In this document: piece after piece, positions 32,889 to 42,437 of the stretch | Layout of the letters: the number at the start of each line of letters is the position of its first letter | Position numbering within the stretch: the stretch's first letter is position 1 | Origin: Candidatus Undinarchaeales archaeon | GTDB lineage: Archaea > SpSt-1190 > JASMDC01 | NCBI GenBank assembly: GCA_030753015.1 | Contig: JASMDC010000014.1 | Coordinates: 1 to 64,000 of the forward strand | Reading direction: 5' to 3' | Length of the DNA: 64,000 nt | The notes under the pieces: model-generated | What the model saw: only the letters and a program-made list of their open reading frames with translations | What the model was told of the DNA's origin: nothing | Databases searched by the model: none | Program-made: the position numbers and the translations under genes

Positions 32889-32979
32889 TGTTGACAGTGT
32901 GTCGGAGAATACATAAAAGCATGATGGCGCGGGGCCGCCCTCGATAACCTTAATAGGTTTAGGTGGCAGGTGTCGCACC

Positions 32980-34416
32980 ATGGCCTGGGATGGTGCCCTT
33001 GAGCAGGTTTCTGACGTTATATGGGAGATCCCCAGCGACCATGACATGAGGGTGCCGGTCCGTGTGTACGGGAGCAAGAGGATCGTCACCACCATGCGAC
33101 GGGACAAGACCTTTGAGCAGGCGACGAACGTGGCCAAGCTACCAGGGATCATCTCCCGGTCATTCGTCATGCCCGACGGCCATCAGGGTTATGGATTCCC
33201 TATAGGCGGGGTCGCCGCCTTCTCGCTCGAGGACGGCGTGGTCTCGCCCGGCGGCGTGGGATACGACATCAACTGTGGTGTCCGTCTCCTGACAACGCCG
33301 TTGACCGGTGAAGAGATCCGACCTCGAATCAAGGAGCTCCTTCCGACGCTCTTCAGGAACATCCCCTCCGGAGTTGGTAGCAAGGGCCGGTTGCGCGTTG
33401 GCGGACGTCAACTCGAGGAGGTCATGGAGCAGGGTGCACGCTGGGCCGTGGACAACGGTTACGGTACAACGGCCGACCTTGAGCACATGGAGGAGAGCGG
33501 ATGCATCGCGGGCGCTGATCCGAGCAGGATCGATGTACGGGCCCGGAAGCGCGGGGTACCCCAGTTGGGGACGCTGGGTGCCGGTAACCACTTCCTTGAG
33601 GTGCAGGAGGTTGCGGAAGTGTACGACGAGCATGCTGCCAAGGCCTTCGGCGTGGAGGAGGGGCAAGCGATGGTCATGCTCCATTGCGGCTCCCGCGGAT
33701 TCGGCCACCAGGTGTGCAGTGACTATGTGAAGATAATGCTCGCTGCGTCGCGAGCATATGGGATCACGCTCCCCGACAAAGAGCTGGCTTGCGCTCCACT
33801 TGGAAGCCGTGAGGCCGATAACTATCTGGCCGCGATGTTCTGTGCTGTCAACTATGCGTTCTGCAACAGGCAGGTCATGACGCACTGGGTGAGGGAGAGC
33901 TTCAAGCAGGTGCTCGGAGGAGATCCTGATCTGCGCCTTGTGTACGACGTGTGTCACAATATCGCCAAGCTGGAAGAGCACGATGTGGATGGCAAGCGGT
34001 CAATGGTGTGCGTTCACAGGAAGGGTGCGACCCGAGCCTTCGGTCCAGGACGTAGTGAGGTCCCTGCCGACTATCGGGACGTGGGTCAGCCGGTGATCAT
34101 TCCTGGTGACATGGGCACGGAGTCCTATCTCCTCGCAGGCACGGAAAAAGCCATGAGTGAATGCTTCGGTTCCACCTGCCACGGAGCGGGTAGGGTAATG
34201 AGTCGCCACCAGGCAGTTCGCGAGTTCGGAGGGAATGCGCTGAAACAAGAACTGTCCGACAGGGGTATCGCTGTAATGGCCACGAATCCGAAGATCCTTG
34301 CCGAGGAGGCCCCGGGCGCCTACAAGAACGTGTCGGCCGTGGTCGACTCAGTCCAAGTTGCAGGTCTGGCCCGTAAGGTTGCTCGTATGGTACCACTGGC
34401 CGTCGCGAAGGGATAA
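32980..34416 (+). CDS. rtcB: RNA-splicing ligase RtcB
   Basis: 478 aa, full length. RtcB joins 2',3'-cyclic-phosphate and 5'-OH RNA ends, and in archaea completes tRNA splicing. Conserved blocks: MPDGHQGYGFPIGGVAAF, GYDINCGVRL (metal-binding Cys99), LGAGNHFLEVQ, MLHCGSRGFGH, and near the C-terminus HGAGRVMSR around the catalytic, guanylylated His. No intein is inserted, unlike some archaeal RtcB genes. A TTAATAGG box at about 32949-32956 fits a leaderless start. The next gene starts within its stop codon (TAATG), giving a two-gene operon with a HAD phosphatase. Confidence 0.96.
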   Translation: MAWDGALEQVSDVIWEIPSDHDMRVPVRVYGSKRIVTTMRRDKTFEQATNVAKLPGIISRSFVMPDGHQGYGFPIGGVAAFSLEDGVVSPGGVGYDINCGVRLLTTPLTGEEIRPRIKELLPTLFRNIPSGVGSKGRLRVGGRQLEEVMEQGARWAVDNGYGTTADLEHMEESGCIAGADPSRIDVRARKRGVPQLGTLGAGNHFLEVQEVAEVYDEHAAKAFGVEEGQAMVMLHCGSRGFGHQVCSDYVKIMLAASRAYGITLPDKELACAPLGSREADNYLAAMFCAVNYAFCNRQVMTHWVRESFKQVLGGDPDLRLVYDVCHNIAKLEEHDVDGKRSMVCVHRKGATRAFGPGRSEVPADYRDVGQPVIIPGDMGTESYLLAGTEKAMSECFGSTCHGAGRVMSRHQAVREFGGNALKQELSDRGIAVMATNPKILAEEAPGAYKNVSAVVDSVQVAGLARKVARMVPLAVAKG

Positions 34417-35204
34417 TGGCCATGGCACCCATTACCGGCCTCATCGTGGACATCGACGGTGTTGTCTACCGCGGCAGCACACCGTTGCCTGGCGCCATTG
34501 ACGCGATCAACGCGCTCTCGGAACGGCTCAAGGTCCTTTTCCTTACCAACAACTCGACACGTTCACGGGCCCAGTACCGTGAGAGGCTCTCATCCATGGG
34601 CATTGACATGGAGCGCTGTTCTGTACTCAACTCGTCACGGGCAACAGCACTGCACCTTTCCCGCTCCGGTATACACAGTACCCTAGTCATCGGGGAGAGT
34701 GGTCTTGTGGACGAGCTCGTGCTCGAGGGGATCCAGATCGTTGACCGCAATGCAGAGGCCGTTGTCGTCGGTCTTGACCGATCGTTCTCCTACGAGAAGA
34801 TGGCAGCAGGCCTCAGGGAGGTCCTGGGAGGTGCCACGTTCGTGGCAACGAATCCGGATCCCACAATCCCTGATGAGGAAGGCCTCCTCCCCGGCAACGG
34901 GGCCCAGGTCGCTGCCCTACAGCGTGCGTCCGGCGTGGAGCCGCTGGTTGTGGGAAAACCCGAGCACATCATCATGGACATCGCCCTGGACGAATTGGGT
35001 ACATCTCCCGAGCACATCCTCACGATCGGTGATAGGTTGGACACCGACATACTCGCAGGTATACGTGCAGGCACCAAGACATGTCTGGTGCTCACGGGTG
35101 CCACGGGGAGGGACGATCTGAAAGAGACGGACATCCGCCCCGACCACGTCCTTGAGAGCATCGCTGACCTACCTGCGCTCCTCGACTCCCTCGAACGCCA
35201 GTGA
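34416..35204 (+). CDS. HAD-IIA (NagD-like) sugar phosphatase
   Basis: 262 aa. HAD motif I is VDIDGVVYRG with the nucleophile Asp, motif II the LFLTNNSTR segment, motif III the VVGKPEHIIMD Lys, and motif IV IGDRLDTDILAG. The large C2-type cap between motifs II and III matches NagD/AraL/phosphoglycolate phosphatase-type enzymes. It dephosphorylates small sugar phosphates or nucleotides in the cytosol. The start codon shares a base with the stop of rtcB, so translation is coupled. A link to RNA repair is not expected from the family and may be just shared transcription. Confidence 0.88.
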   Translation: MAMAPITGLIVDIDGVVYRGSTPLPGAIDAINALSERLKVLFLTNNSTRSRAQYRERLSSMGIDMERCSVLNSSRATALHLSRSGIHSTLVIGESGLVDELVLEGIQIVDRNAEAVVVGLDRSFSYEKMAAGLREVLGGATFVATNPDPTIPDEEGLLPGNGAQVAALQRASGVEPLVVGKPEHIIMDIALDELGTSPEHILTIGDRLDTDILAGIRAGTKTCLVLTGATGRDDLKETDIRPDHVLESIADLPALLDSLERQ

Positions 35205-35370
35205 CACGGCGTTAGCGTAAAACCTTTAAGGCTGCGGCGAGATACAAAGTGGTGGTGGCGTCGTGACCTGGCGCGGCGTGCCTCCATGTGAGCCGTTCAT
35301 GTAACTCCCGGCGCACAGAGTGAACCTACGGGCTCCGTGAGACACAAGTCAGGGAAAATGGGGGGTCACG

Positions 35371-37176
35371 ATGGCAAAGGGTTCAACGAAAAAGGAACGG
35401 AACGTAAAGAAGGGTCTTTCTGAGGAGGAGTCACGCTACCGCGGACTGTTCGAGTATTCGCCCATATCCCTATGGGAGGAAGACTTCACGGCCCTTAAGA
35501 GCTTCTTCGATGACCTTCAGAAAAAGGGTGTCAAGGATTTCCGGAAGTACTTCGAGGGCCATCCCGAGGCGGTGGAAAAGTGCGCAGGCATCGTCAATGT
35601 CATCGATGTCAACAAGCGTACTCTCGACCTCTATAAGGCCAAGAGCAAGAAAGAACTGCTCTTGGGGCTCCCGAAGGTATTCGGTGAGGAGTCATTCCCT
35701 GTCTTCAGGGAAGAGATCATCGCGCTCGCTGAGGGAAAGACCACGTTCGAGAGCGAGGCGGTCAACAAGACCCTGAAGGGGGACCGCATCGGCATCCGTC
35801 TGAGCCTTGCCGTGGCACCCGGATATGAAGGAACGCTCTTCAAGGTCTTCGTTTCCATTCTCGATATCACCAAGCGTAAGCGAGCTGAGGCGGCGCTCAA
35901 CAGGAGGCTCAAGGTGGAGGAGACCATCACGGGGGTTTCGTCACGGTTCGTCAACGTGACCGACATGGACACCGCCATCACGGCCACGCTCGCTGACATG
36001 GGGACACTTTCCGGCGCCAGCCGCTCTTATCTGTTCAAGTTACGCGACGAGCAGCGCATGATGGACAACACCCATGAATGGTGCAGCAAGGGAGTAGAGT
36101 CCCAGAAGGAGAATCTGCAAGGTCTCCCTTCGGACATGTTGCCCTGGTGGATGTCAAAGCTCATGAAGCAAGAGCTCATCCACATCACTGACGTCTCGGA
36201 GCTGCCCAAGGAAGCCGCTGCCGAGCGAGAGATCCTCGAGGAGCAGGACATCAAGTCCCTCCTGGTGCTCCCGGTGTTGGTCGGGGGCGAGCTTTCTGGA
36301 TTCCTTGGCTTCGACAACGTCGAGGATATCGGGGAATGGAGCGAAGAGAACGTTACCCTCCTCAGGGTTGGGGCCGAGATCATCGGTAACGCCCTGGAGC
36401 GGCAACGGAGCGAGGAGGCTCTGAGGGAGAGCGAACAGCGCATCCGGCTCCTGTTCGACTGCGCGCCGGTGGGGATCCTCACATCTGACAAGACCGGCAC
36501 CATCCTTGCTGTTAATCCAGCCATCCTCAAGATCCTCGGTTCGCCCTCGGCGGAGGCCACGAAAGCGATCAACCTCCTTACCTTCCCCCCGCTGGTCGAC
36601 GCGGGTGTGTCTGCGGATTTCCGCCAATGCCTGGACACTGGCGAGATCACGGTCTCAGAGCACCCGTATACGACCGCTTGGGGGAAGAAGATCCACCTAC
36701 GGTACCACCTCTCGCCGATCAAGGATGAGGATGGCACCGTCGCCCGTGTGCTCGCCGTCGTCGAGGACTTCACCGCGCTGAAGGAAGCCCAGGACGCGCT
36801 CCGGACGAGCGAGGAGCTCTTCCGAGCGATCTTCGATCGCTCTGCGGTGGGTATCGCCCGCATGCACCTTGATGGTCGGATCTTCGAGACCAATCTTGCG
36901 CTCCAGCGCTTCTTCGGCTATTCTGGTGACGAACTACGTGGTAAGCTCGTGTTCGACCTCTCGCACCCGGAGGACATGCTCAAGGACTACGCCCTCCTCA
37001 AAGAGATGGTCGATGGGAAACGCGACCACTACCAGATCGAGAAGCGGTTCTTCAAGAAGAACGGCTCTGAGGTCAGGGGGAACCTCAACGCATCCATGAT
37101 GCACGATCCCACCGGTAAGCCGGAGTTCATCGTGGCAGTGGTCGAGGACATCACTGAGCGCAAGAACGCGAAATAA
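35371..37176 (+). CDS. PAS-GAF-PAS-PAS sensor protein without output domain
   Basis: 601 aa, cytosolic. Visible modules: an N-terminal PAS-like region with SRYRGLFEYSPISLWEEDF (about 20-170), a GAF domain (about 180-345, ITGVSSRFVNVTDMDTAI...LLVLPVLVGGELSGFLGF), and two PAS domains (about 350-475, RIRLLFDCAPVGILTSD; and about 480-600, LFRAIFDRSAVGIARM). The chain ends at NAK right after the last PAC motif (IVAVVEDITERK). There is no histidine kinase, GGDEF or HTH domain, and the next gene is unrelated. It may signal by protein contact, or act with a kinase in trans. A TTTAAG box near 35223 would leave an unusually long leader of about 120 nt; GGGGGT precedes the ATG. Confidence 0.85.
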   Translation: MAKGSTKKERNVKKGLSEEESRYRGLFEYSPISLWEEDFTALKSFFDDLQKKGVKDFRKYFEGHPEAVEKCAGIVNVIDVNKRTLDLYKAKSKKELLLGLPKVFGEESFPVFREEIIALAEGKTTFESEAVNKTLKGDRIGIRLSLAVAPGYEGTLFKVFVSILDITKRKRAEAALNRRLKVEETITGVSSRFVNVTDMDTAITATLADMGTLSGASRSYLFKLRDEQRMMDNTHEWCSKGVESQKENLQGLPSDMLPWWMSKLMKQELIHITDVSELPKEAAAEREILEEQDIKSLLVLPVLVGGELSGFLGFDNVEDIGEWSEENVTLLRVGAEIIGNALERQRSEEALRESEQRIRLLFDCAPVGILTSDKTGTILAVNPAILKILGSPSAEATKAINLLTFPPLVDAGVSADFRQCLDTGEITVSEHPYTTAWGKKIHLRYHLSPIKDEDGTVARVLAVVEDFTALKEAQDALRTSEELFRAIFDRSAVGIARMHLDGRIFETNLALQRFFGYSGDELRGKLVFDLSHPEDMLKDYALLKEMVDGKRDHYQIEKRFFKKNGSEVRGNLNASMMHDPTGKPEFIVAVVEDITERKNAK

Positions 37177-37236
37177 AGCGGGGAGTACGAAAGCTCAAGT
37201 CTACATTTATAAACCGGGGATCGGGCAATCGCCGGC

Positions 37237-38961
37237 ATGTCGCAGGCAGGGTATCGTTTCGTTGAGATAGATCCCGAGAAGCTCGACTTCTGGGAGGAGC
37301 GTCTTGACCTAGATCCTGCTTTCACAGAGATGCTATCCCACTACACTGCAGGAAAGGAGAGCTCTGCGCGCTTCACGGTCGCCTACGATACCGCGACCCT
37401 GGATGTCCAGGGTTACGGCCTCTCACTAGAGACCGAAGACAGCTCGGTGAACCTATTCAAGCCCGTGAGCGCGGCCACTTCTGAAGGGACCGTCATCGAA
37501 GAGGACGGAGACCGGCTCGTCGCTTCTCACGAGGAGCGGACCGTCACACCGCTCGCAGCGGTCGACATGGACGGACGCAGTCTGCTCATCTACTCTGACA
37601 TCGATCTCGAGAAGGAACTCGGTGCGTTCCAGTACGAGCGGAAGGAGGCTCACCGTCTCGGGGATATGCTCGTCGGCGAGGACTCGGGATTCCTTACGGA
37701 CATGTACGACTTCTTCGGTGTTTCTGCCGATGCCGAGGCGTTCGGTTTTGAGCCTGCAGAGACGAGCAAGCTATCACAGCTCAAGGAGTACATGGATGTA
37801 ATCGGTGAGGAGCCGGAGTATGCCGCGCTCCAAGTTGGTAAGATCATGCGTCGCATGGGTCAAGGGCTCGTTCAAGGTTCGCTCGTCGGTGTCGCCATGA
37901 GCATGGGTGCCGTATACGGTGTCGTAGGCTTCTTGGCAGCGACCCAACAGCTCGGACGGGACCAGATGGAGGCCGTCGCCGATGGCCTGGTCGGTAAATA
38001 CGTCGATGATGCGGTCAATTCTGAGAACCCTCGTGAATCGCTCAAGTCGCCCTATCTTGTCAAGAGCCTCTTCTGCGCTGCCAGCGGGGCCGCCACCTAT
38101 CTCATGCAACCTCAGTTCCTTGCCGGAATGGCCAATCCCGCTATCCCGCTCGCAGGACTATTCCTCGCCCAGCAGGCGACCGATGCGCTCGAGGACTCGC
38201 TCAACGATAAGATTGGTTTCGCCGTACGTGAGGAGCTGATCAAGAACTCCGAGAAGATGAAGGCCAAGGGCCATGACAAGCACTTCTATCAGCTCAAAGG
38301 GACCGAGGACATGGTCACCAAGTATGCTCGCATCGTCCCCTTCCTCGGTTCTGCTATCGCCACAGGTGCTCTCTTCGCGGCTGGTGGTGCGGTCTCCCCC
38401 CTCGCCTTCACGCTGGCGTCGATAGGCATCCCGATGTGGGCCGGAGGCAACATGGTCTGGTACGCTTACCGTTCCAAACCCGATGTGATGATGGAAGTGG
38501 ACGCCGACGAGTACCTCGTCCTCCAGGACGGATATGCTCTCGACTCGGGCTGGGAAATGAGGTTCGAGCGTCTCGAGGGCGATGAGGCCGTATCCTACAA
38601 TCTTGAGAGCCCAAAGGTCTACCACGGGAAGGACGGGAAGCTCAACATCCCGGTCGACCTGGGTGACGAGGAATGGGGCGTTCAGCTCAAATACGGCGGC
38701 GATGGGACGATGCCCGAGTACACGGAGGAGCGATCATTCATCAACAAGATGCCCGGATTCGTGCAGAAGATGGCGTTCTTCAAGGAGAAGGAGAGCTGGG
38801 ACATAGGGGAGGGCGACCTCCGCATAGGTCGCTACAGCACCGATGCCTACGACATGGTCAAGGTCGATGATCACACCTATGCTTTCGGTACGAAAGCGTA
38901 CATCGACCACCTGGAAGGTTCGCTCGTGAAAGAAGGTCCTGAGGACGCGTACGACATCTAG
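37237..38961 (+). CDS. Large membrane-associated protein of unknown function
   Basis: 574 aa. The acidic N-terminal region (1-205) has no membrane segment. A central part (about 205-420) has several Gly/Ala-rich hydrophobic stretches (LVQGSLVGVAMSMGAVYGVVGFL, FLGSAIATGALFAAGGAV, FTLASIGIPMWAGGNMVW) that may be 4-6 membrane helices. The C-terminal 150 residues are beta-rich and acidic (DADEYLVLQDGYALDSGWEMRF). I recognise no family. A TTTATAAA box about 27 nt upstream makes it leaderless. It lies just before tRNA-iMet and faces another unknown protein (39131-40780), which also has a short hydrophobic middle segment. The two may be functionally related, but this is only positional. Confidence 0.6.
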   Translation: MSQAGYRFVEIDPEKLDFWEERLDLDPAFTEMLSHYTAGKESSARFTVAYDTATLDVQGYGLSLETEDSSVNLFKPVSAATSEGTVIEEDGDRLVASHEERTVTPLAAVDMDGRSLLIYSDIDLEKELGAFQYERKEAHRLGDMLVGEDSGFLTDMYDFFGVSADAEAFGFEPAETSKLSQLKEYMDVIGEEPEYAALQVGKIMRRMGQGLVQGSLVGVAMSMGAVYGVVGFLAATQQLGRDQMEAVADGLVGKYVDDAVNSENPRESLKSPYLVKSLFCAASGAATYLMQPQFLAGMANPAIPLAGLFLAQQATDALEDSLNDKIGFAVREELIKNSEKMKAKGHDKHFYQLKGTEDMVTKYARIVPFLGSAIATGALFAAGGAVSPLAFTLASIGIPMWAGGNMVWYAYRSKPDVMMEVDADEYLVLQDGYALDSGWEMRFERLEGDEAVSYNLESPKVYHGKDGKLNIPVDLGDEEWGVQLKYGGDGTMPEYTEERSFINKMPGFVQKMAFFKEKESWDIGEGDLRIGRYSTDAYDMVKVDDHTYAFGTKAYIDHLEGSLVKEGPEDAYDI

Positions 38962-38995
38962 GTGATCATTCCTCTACCTGATCAAGTAGGTTAGG

Positions 38996-39070
38996 TAGCG
39001 GGGGATGGATTTGAACCATCGATCTTCGGGTTATGAGCCCGACGGGCACTCCAGGCTACCCTACCCCGCT
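38996..39070 (-). tRNA. Initiator tRNA-Met (CAU)
   Basis: A 75-nt cloverleaf without intron: acceptor stem AGCGGGG/CCCCGCT with discriminator A, D-arm GGGT...GCCC, anticodon stem-loop TCGGG-CTCATAA-CCCGA with anticodon CAT, and T-arm GATGG-TTCAAAT-CCATC. The A1:U72 pair and the three consecutive G:C pairs next to the anticodon loop are the hallmarks of archaeal initiator tRNA, so this is the start tRNA and not the elongator. The 3' CCA is not encoded. Confidence 0.96.
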
Positions 39071-39130
39071 ATGGGATGAGCAAAAGAGGGCCGATAGTGT
39101 TTAAATAGGTATCGTTGGCGGCGTCCTTGA

Positions 39131-40780
39131 CTAAACGACAAGGGCGTTCTTGGTGATGTCCTCGAACTTGGCCTGCCACGCGGACACCTTCTCGGCGTCA
39201 GTGATCGTGCCCTCCTCCTTGAGCATGGAGGTGAGGTACACGAACTCCAGGGTGTCGCGCAGTAGCTGCTCGGCCTTGCGACCACGCTCGATCGTATTGG
39301 AGTCGCTCTGGTCCGCGAGCGCAGCGATGGCATATCCCGCGATATCGGAGGTCAACTTGTGGTAGTCCGCATCCGTTCCCTTCTCGGGTGCGAGACAGAA
39401 GTCGAACTTGGCCCAGTCCCCTTCCTCGATCGTACCGTCAGCGGTTATCTCCTCGACCACCTTGCCGTAGTCCGCCAGGGCGTTATTGATCCTGCGTGAG
39501 AGATCGTACTGACCGGACGTACCGAGCTTCATCTCCAAGAGGGTGCTGTATTTGTTGGCAGCCTTCTCGTTGATGCTCTGGTACTCGTTCCTGATGATGG
39601 TGTCTGCGAACCCGTCCGCTGCGACAACAAGGTCCTCACAATGCTCACGTTCCGATGTATGGATGTACTCCTTGAGCCGTTCCCGGTCGTCACCTTTTGC
39701 GGGATTGGCCCTGAGCACGCTGATGAGGAGAGAATACTCGTCGAGAGTGGAAGAGATGGTCGAGTGCATGTCACCGCGGAACTCCGGATCGTTCAGCAGG
39801 CCGTGGACCAATCCGTTCATGGCCTCGGACCCGAGGATATCATTGGCGAGGTTCCTTCCAGCCTTCGCGGCGACGTACTTGATCCGTGAGCTGCCGAGGA
39901 TGTCCTTTCCACGTTCGGTCTCAACACCCTTAGCATGCACGAATACCTCCTTGTCAACGATGTTGTCGGAGTCTACCGCGGCATAATTGAGCGCCTTATC
40001 TGCGATCTCCTTGTACGGGACTGCGGTCTCGAGGAGGTTGGAATCGAAAATCTCGTGATTGCCCGCCCAGGCCTTTGCAATGAACTGTGACGTCTCCTGA
40101 CCGATGAACCTTGACGTCGCACCTGACACCTGGTCACTAACGGTCTGCACCGTGGTGTCGATGACGTATTCGGCCATGTCGTTCGCGTAGCTGTCCAACT
40201 GCTCCTCGGGGACCTCTTTGGCCCGGCGGAGCTCGTGTCGGAACTGGTCGACGAGCTCTTGGCGATGGGTCTCGGCCTCGGTGCGCGCGGTGTTCGTTGC
40301 GTCCTTGACATAGTCCACCTGGTACTTGGCATCGAACTCCTTGACCACTTGCTTTGCTATGAGAGCATGTACGTCCCGATACTCACCATAATGGATATTG
40401 AACAGGCGTTGGATGCTCCCCATGACGAAGGGGTACGAGAGCCCAGCAGTGACGGTACATGTTGCCAACGCCCATGGCGCCGGTGATAGTGGACCGCCAC
40501 CGAGCATGAACCACAGGGCTCCGTTCTTGAACGCTGACTCCACGTACTTGGCCGGCTCGGCCTTCACGCCGTAGAACTCCGATTTGAAAGCACTCTTCAG
40601 TTCATCCATGGTATTGCCGTTGGCGTTGGATGCATTAGTGAGGCCATCGGACACGTAATCGTGGCACTTGGAGAATCCGTCAAGGGTGCTGTCACCCATC
40701 TGCCATGCCTTTCGCTCAGCAAGGTCGTAGGCGTTCTGACCGGCTATAGCGATCCTGTCGATATACTCCCCAACAGTCAC
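39131..40780 (-). CDS. Long helical protein of unknown function
   Basis: About 549 aa, mostly alpha-helical and acidic. One Gly/Pro-rich hydrophobic section sits near residues 90-125 (ALWFMLGGGPLSPAPWALATC), possibly a membrane hairpin. The rest consists of long amphipathic helices, e.g. ARTEAETHRQELVDQFRHELRRA. No recognised domain. The ATG at 40801 in the ORF track lies inside the promoter (TATATA 40808-40813), so I use the GTG at 40780; the TTG at 40786 is also possible. The TATA-containing interval is shared with the divergent PfkB gene. The C-terminal end faces tRNA-iMet on the same strand. Confidence 0.55.
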   Translation of the reverse strand: MTVGEYIDRIAIAGQNAYDLAERKAWQMGDSTLDGFSKCHDYVSDGLTNASNANGNTMDELKSAFKSEFYGVKAEPAKYVESAFKNGALWFMLGGGPLSPAPWALATCTVTAGLSYPFVMGSIQRLFNIHYGEYRDVHALIAKQVVKEFDAKYQVDYVKDATNTARTEAETHRQELVDQFRHELRRAKEVPEEQLDSYANDMAEYVIDTTVQTVSDQVSGATSRFIGQETSQFIAKAWAGNHEIFDSNLLETAVPYKEIADKALNYAAVDSDNIVDKEVFVHAKGVETERGKDILGSSRIKYVAAKAGRNLANDILGSEAMNGLVHGLLNDPEFRGDMHSTISSTLDEYSLLISVLRANPAKGDDRERLKEYIHTSEREHCEDLVVAADGFADTIIRNEYQSINEKAANKYSTLLEMKLGTSGQYDLSRRINNALADYGKVVEEITADGTIEEGDWAKFDFCLAPEKGTDADYHKLTSDIAGYAIAALADQSDSNTIERGRKAEQLLRDTLEFVYLTSMLKEEGTITDAEKVSAWQAKFEDITKNALVV

Positions 40781-40806
40781 TGTCAAGGGACGGCATGGCA
40801 AGCTCC

Positions 40807-40813
40807 TTATATA
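40807..40813. promoter_or_regulatory. TATA region shared by divergent genes
   Basis: TTATATA lies 28-29 nt before the PfkB ATG (40839) and about 30 nt before the GTG at 40780 of the minus-strand gene. No other TATA is seen in the interval. Confidence is lower than at 13.9 and 30.2 kb because the minus-strand start is unsure. Confidence 0.4.
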
Positions 40814-40838
40814 CTTTTCTTAGGTTGGATGGGAGCAA

Positions 40839-41705
40839 ATGAACGTCCAGTGCCTGTGCCTCGGGTCCGCGAATATCGATATGGTGGCCTCTGTCACACG
40901 GAATCCGCGCACGGACGAGAAAGTGAAGATCCAGGACATCTCCCAGTACTATGGCGGGAGCGCTGCAAACACGGCCACGTGCCTGGCGCGCCTGGGTGTC
41001 CGTACTGCTATGGTGGCCCGAGTGGGGAAAGACCATAACGGTGACCTCATCATCACACGGCTCGAGCACGAGGGCGTGATAACTGACCATGTCATCCGTT
41101 CGAAAGGAAAGAGCGGGTACACGTTCATCGGTCTCGAGCCCGGAGGTATGCGCGTCATCTATGATTTCAAGGGTACGAACGCCCTCCTCGATCCCAGGGA
41201 CGTACCACCCATCGCGGCAGATGTCCCCGTGGTGTTCGTTGCCGGTATCGACGAGCGCGGCATCGCTTTTGCGAAGGACGCGTTCCAGCGTGCACGCTAT
41301 TCCATCTTCGCGCCATCAGGGTACATGATCAAAGAAGGTATCGAGCCGCTCCTCGAGATCTCCGACCTCCTTATACTGAACGAGTACGAATGGGAGCTGG
41401 TACAGAAGGTGTCCCCCGGGTTCACCGGCGATGTCGTCATCACCAAAGGAGCCGAAGGCGCCCTCGCCATCATCGATGGTGAGGAGGTGCAGGTCCCCGC
41501 GTTCAGTGTGGAACCTGTTGACACAACAGGAGCGGGCGACGCATTCTGTGGCGGATTCATCTACGGCTTTATACAGGACCTCTCTACTGCCGAGCGACTT
41601 CGCTTGGGGTGTGCGACCGCCGCGATGAACACACGTGGCTATGGAGCACGGGGCGGGATGCCTATCCTTGAGGACCTTGAGAAGTTCCTGGAGGAGAACC
41701 GTTGA
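40839..41705 (+). CDS. PfkB-family (ribokinase-like) carbohydrate kinase
   Basis: 288 aa. PfkB signature 1 is seen as YYGGSAANTATCLARLG and signature 2 as DTTGAGDAFCGGFIYGF, which holds the anion hole and catalytic Asp. The substrate-side segment GLGSANIDMVASVTR-like N-terminus fits ribokinase/nucleoside kinase enzymes of archaea. It phosphorylates a sugar or nucleoside using ATP; which one cannot be told from sequence. Its stop overlaps the TTG start of rnhB (TTGA), so the two are translationally coupled, an arrangement without obvious pathway logic. Confidence 0.9.
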   Translation: MNVQCLCLGSANIDMVASVTRNPRTDEKVKIQDISQYYGGSAANTATCLARLGVRTAMVARVGKDHNGDLIITRLEHEGVITDHVIRSKGKSGYTFIGLEPGGMRVIYDFKGTNALLDPRDVPPIAADVPVVFVAGIDERGIAFAKDAFQRARYSIFAPSGYMIKEGIEPLLEISDLLILNEYEWELVQKVSPGFTGDVVITKGAEGALAIIDGEEVQVPAFSVEPVDTTGAGDAFCGGFIYGFIQDLSTAERLRLGCATAAMNTRGYGARGGMPILEDLEKFLEENR

Positions 41706-42346
41706 GCGCCCGCATCATGGGTATCGACGAGGCCGGGCGTGGACCCGTTATCGGTCCGCTCGTCATCTGTGGTTTTGTGTACGACGAGAGCGTCGACCTC
41801 CGAGCACTGGGCGCAAAGGACTCCAAACAACTATCACCCACACGACGTGAGAAGTTAGCAGTAGGCCTTTTGGAGGTCGCTACTGACCATCGTCTATCGG
41901 TCATCACTGCCATAGACATAGACCAGAGGGACTGTTCCCTCAACGACCTCGAGATCAACCATATGGCGCGACTCATTGATGAACTGGCTCCGGACACTGT
42001 GTACGTCGACGCTATCCAAAGCGACTGTGCCGCGTTCCGGGACAAGCTCATGTCCCGTCTCTCGCATAAGTGTACTATCATCGCAGAGAACAAGGCGGAC
42101 GTGAAGTTCCCGGTGGTATCGGCAGCTTCGATCCTCGCCAAGGTCGAGCGCGATGCTGCGGTCGGGCGTCTGCGTAAGGAATACGGTGACATCGGTTCAG
42201 GGTATCCGTCCGATCCGACGACAAGACAGTGGTTGCGGGATTGGTACAGCTCACACGGCAGTTTCCCTCCCGTCGTCAGGCACACGTGGGCGACTATCAA
42301 AGAACTTCTCTCCGCTCGCAACCAACGATCACTGGACGACTTCTGA
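41702..42346 (+). CDS. rnhB: Ribonuclease HII
   Basis: 214 aa, normal length. It removes ribonucleotides from RNA/DNA hybrids. The active-site carboxylates are visible in GIDEAGRGPVIGPLV (Asp and Glu), VYVDAIQSD (Asp) and the later DVKFPVVSAASILAKVERD segment, with the GSGYPSDP motif near the C-terminus. The TTG start at 41702 is inferred from the overlap with the PfkB stop; an ATG at 41717 would shorten the protein by five residues without losing the motif. Confidence 0.94.
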   Translation: MSARIMGIDEAGRGPVIGPLVICGFVYDESVDLRALGAKDSKQLSPTRREKLAVGLLEVATDHRLSVITAIDIDQRDCSLNDLEINHMARLIDELAPDTVYVDAIQSDCAAFRDKLMSRLSHKCTIIAENKADVKFPVVSAASILAKVERDAAVGRLRKEYGDIGSGYPSDPTTRQWLRDWYSSHGSFPPVVRHTWATIKELLSARNQRSLDDF

Positions 42347-42437
42347 ACGGGGCAAAACGCTCGTTGGGCACCCTAGACGGGAACCCCGGGCACCGTCCCC
42401 ATGCTTTTATATGTCTTTGGGGAAAGGCCCTGATTAG

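Noticed and set aside
32889-33170. ORF-track N-terminal extension of the archaeosortase
   Set aside because: It runs across the rtcB promoter and start, and has no family-like sequence before MENPLVRPF.
39131-40780. Mobile element at the tRNA-iMet locus
   Set aside because: No tRNA 3'-end duplication, integrase or flanking repeat was seen around 38996-39070.
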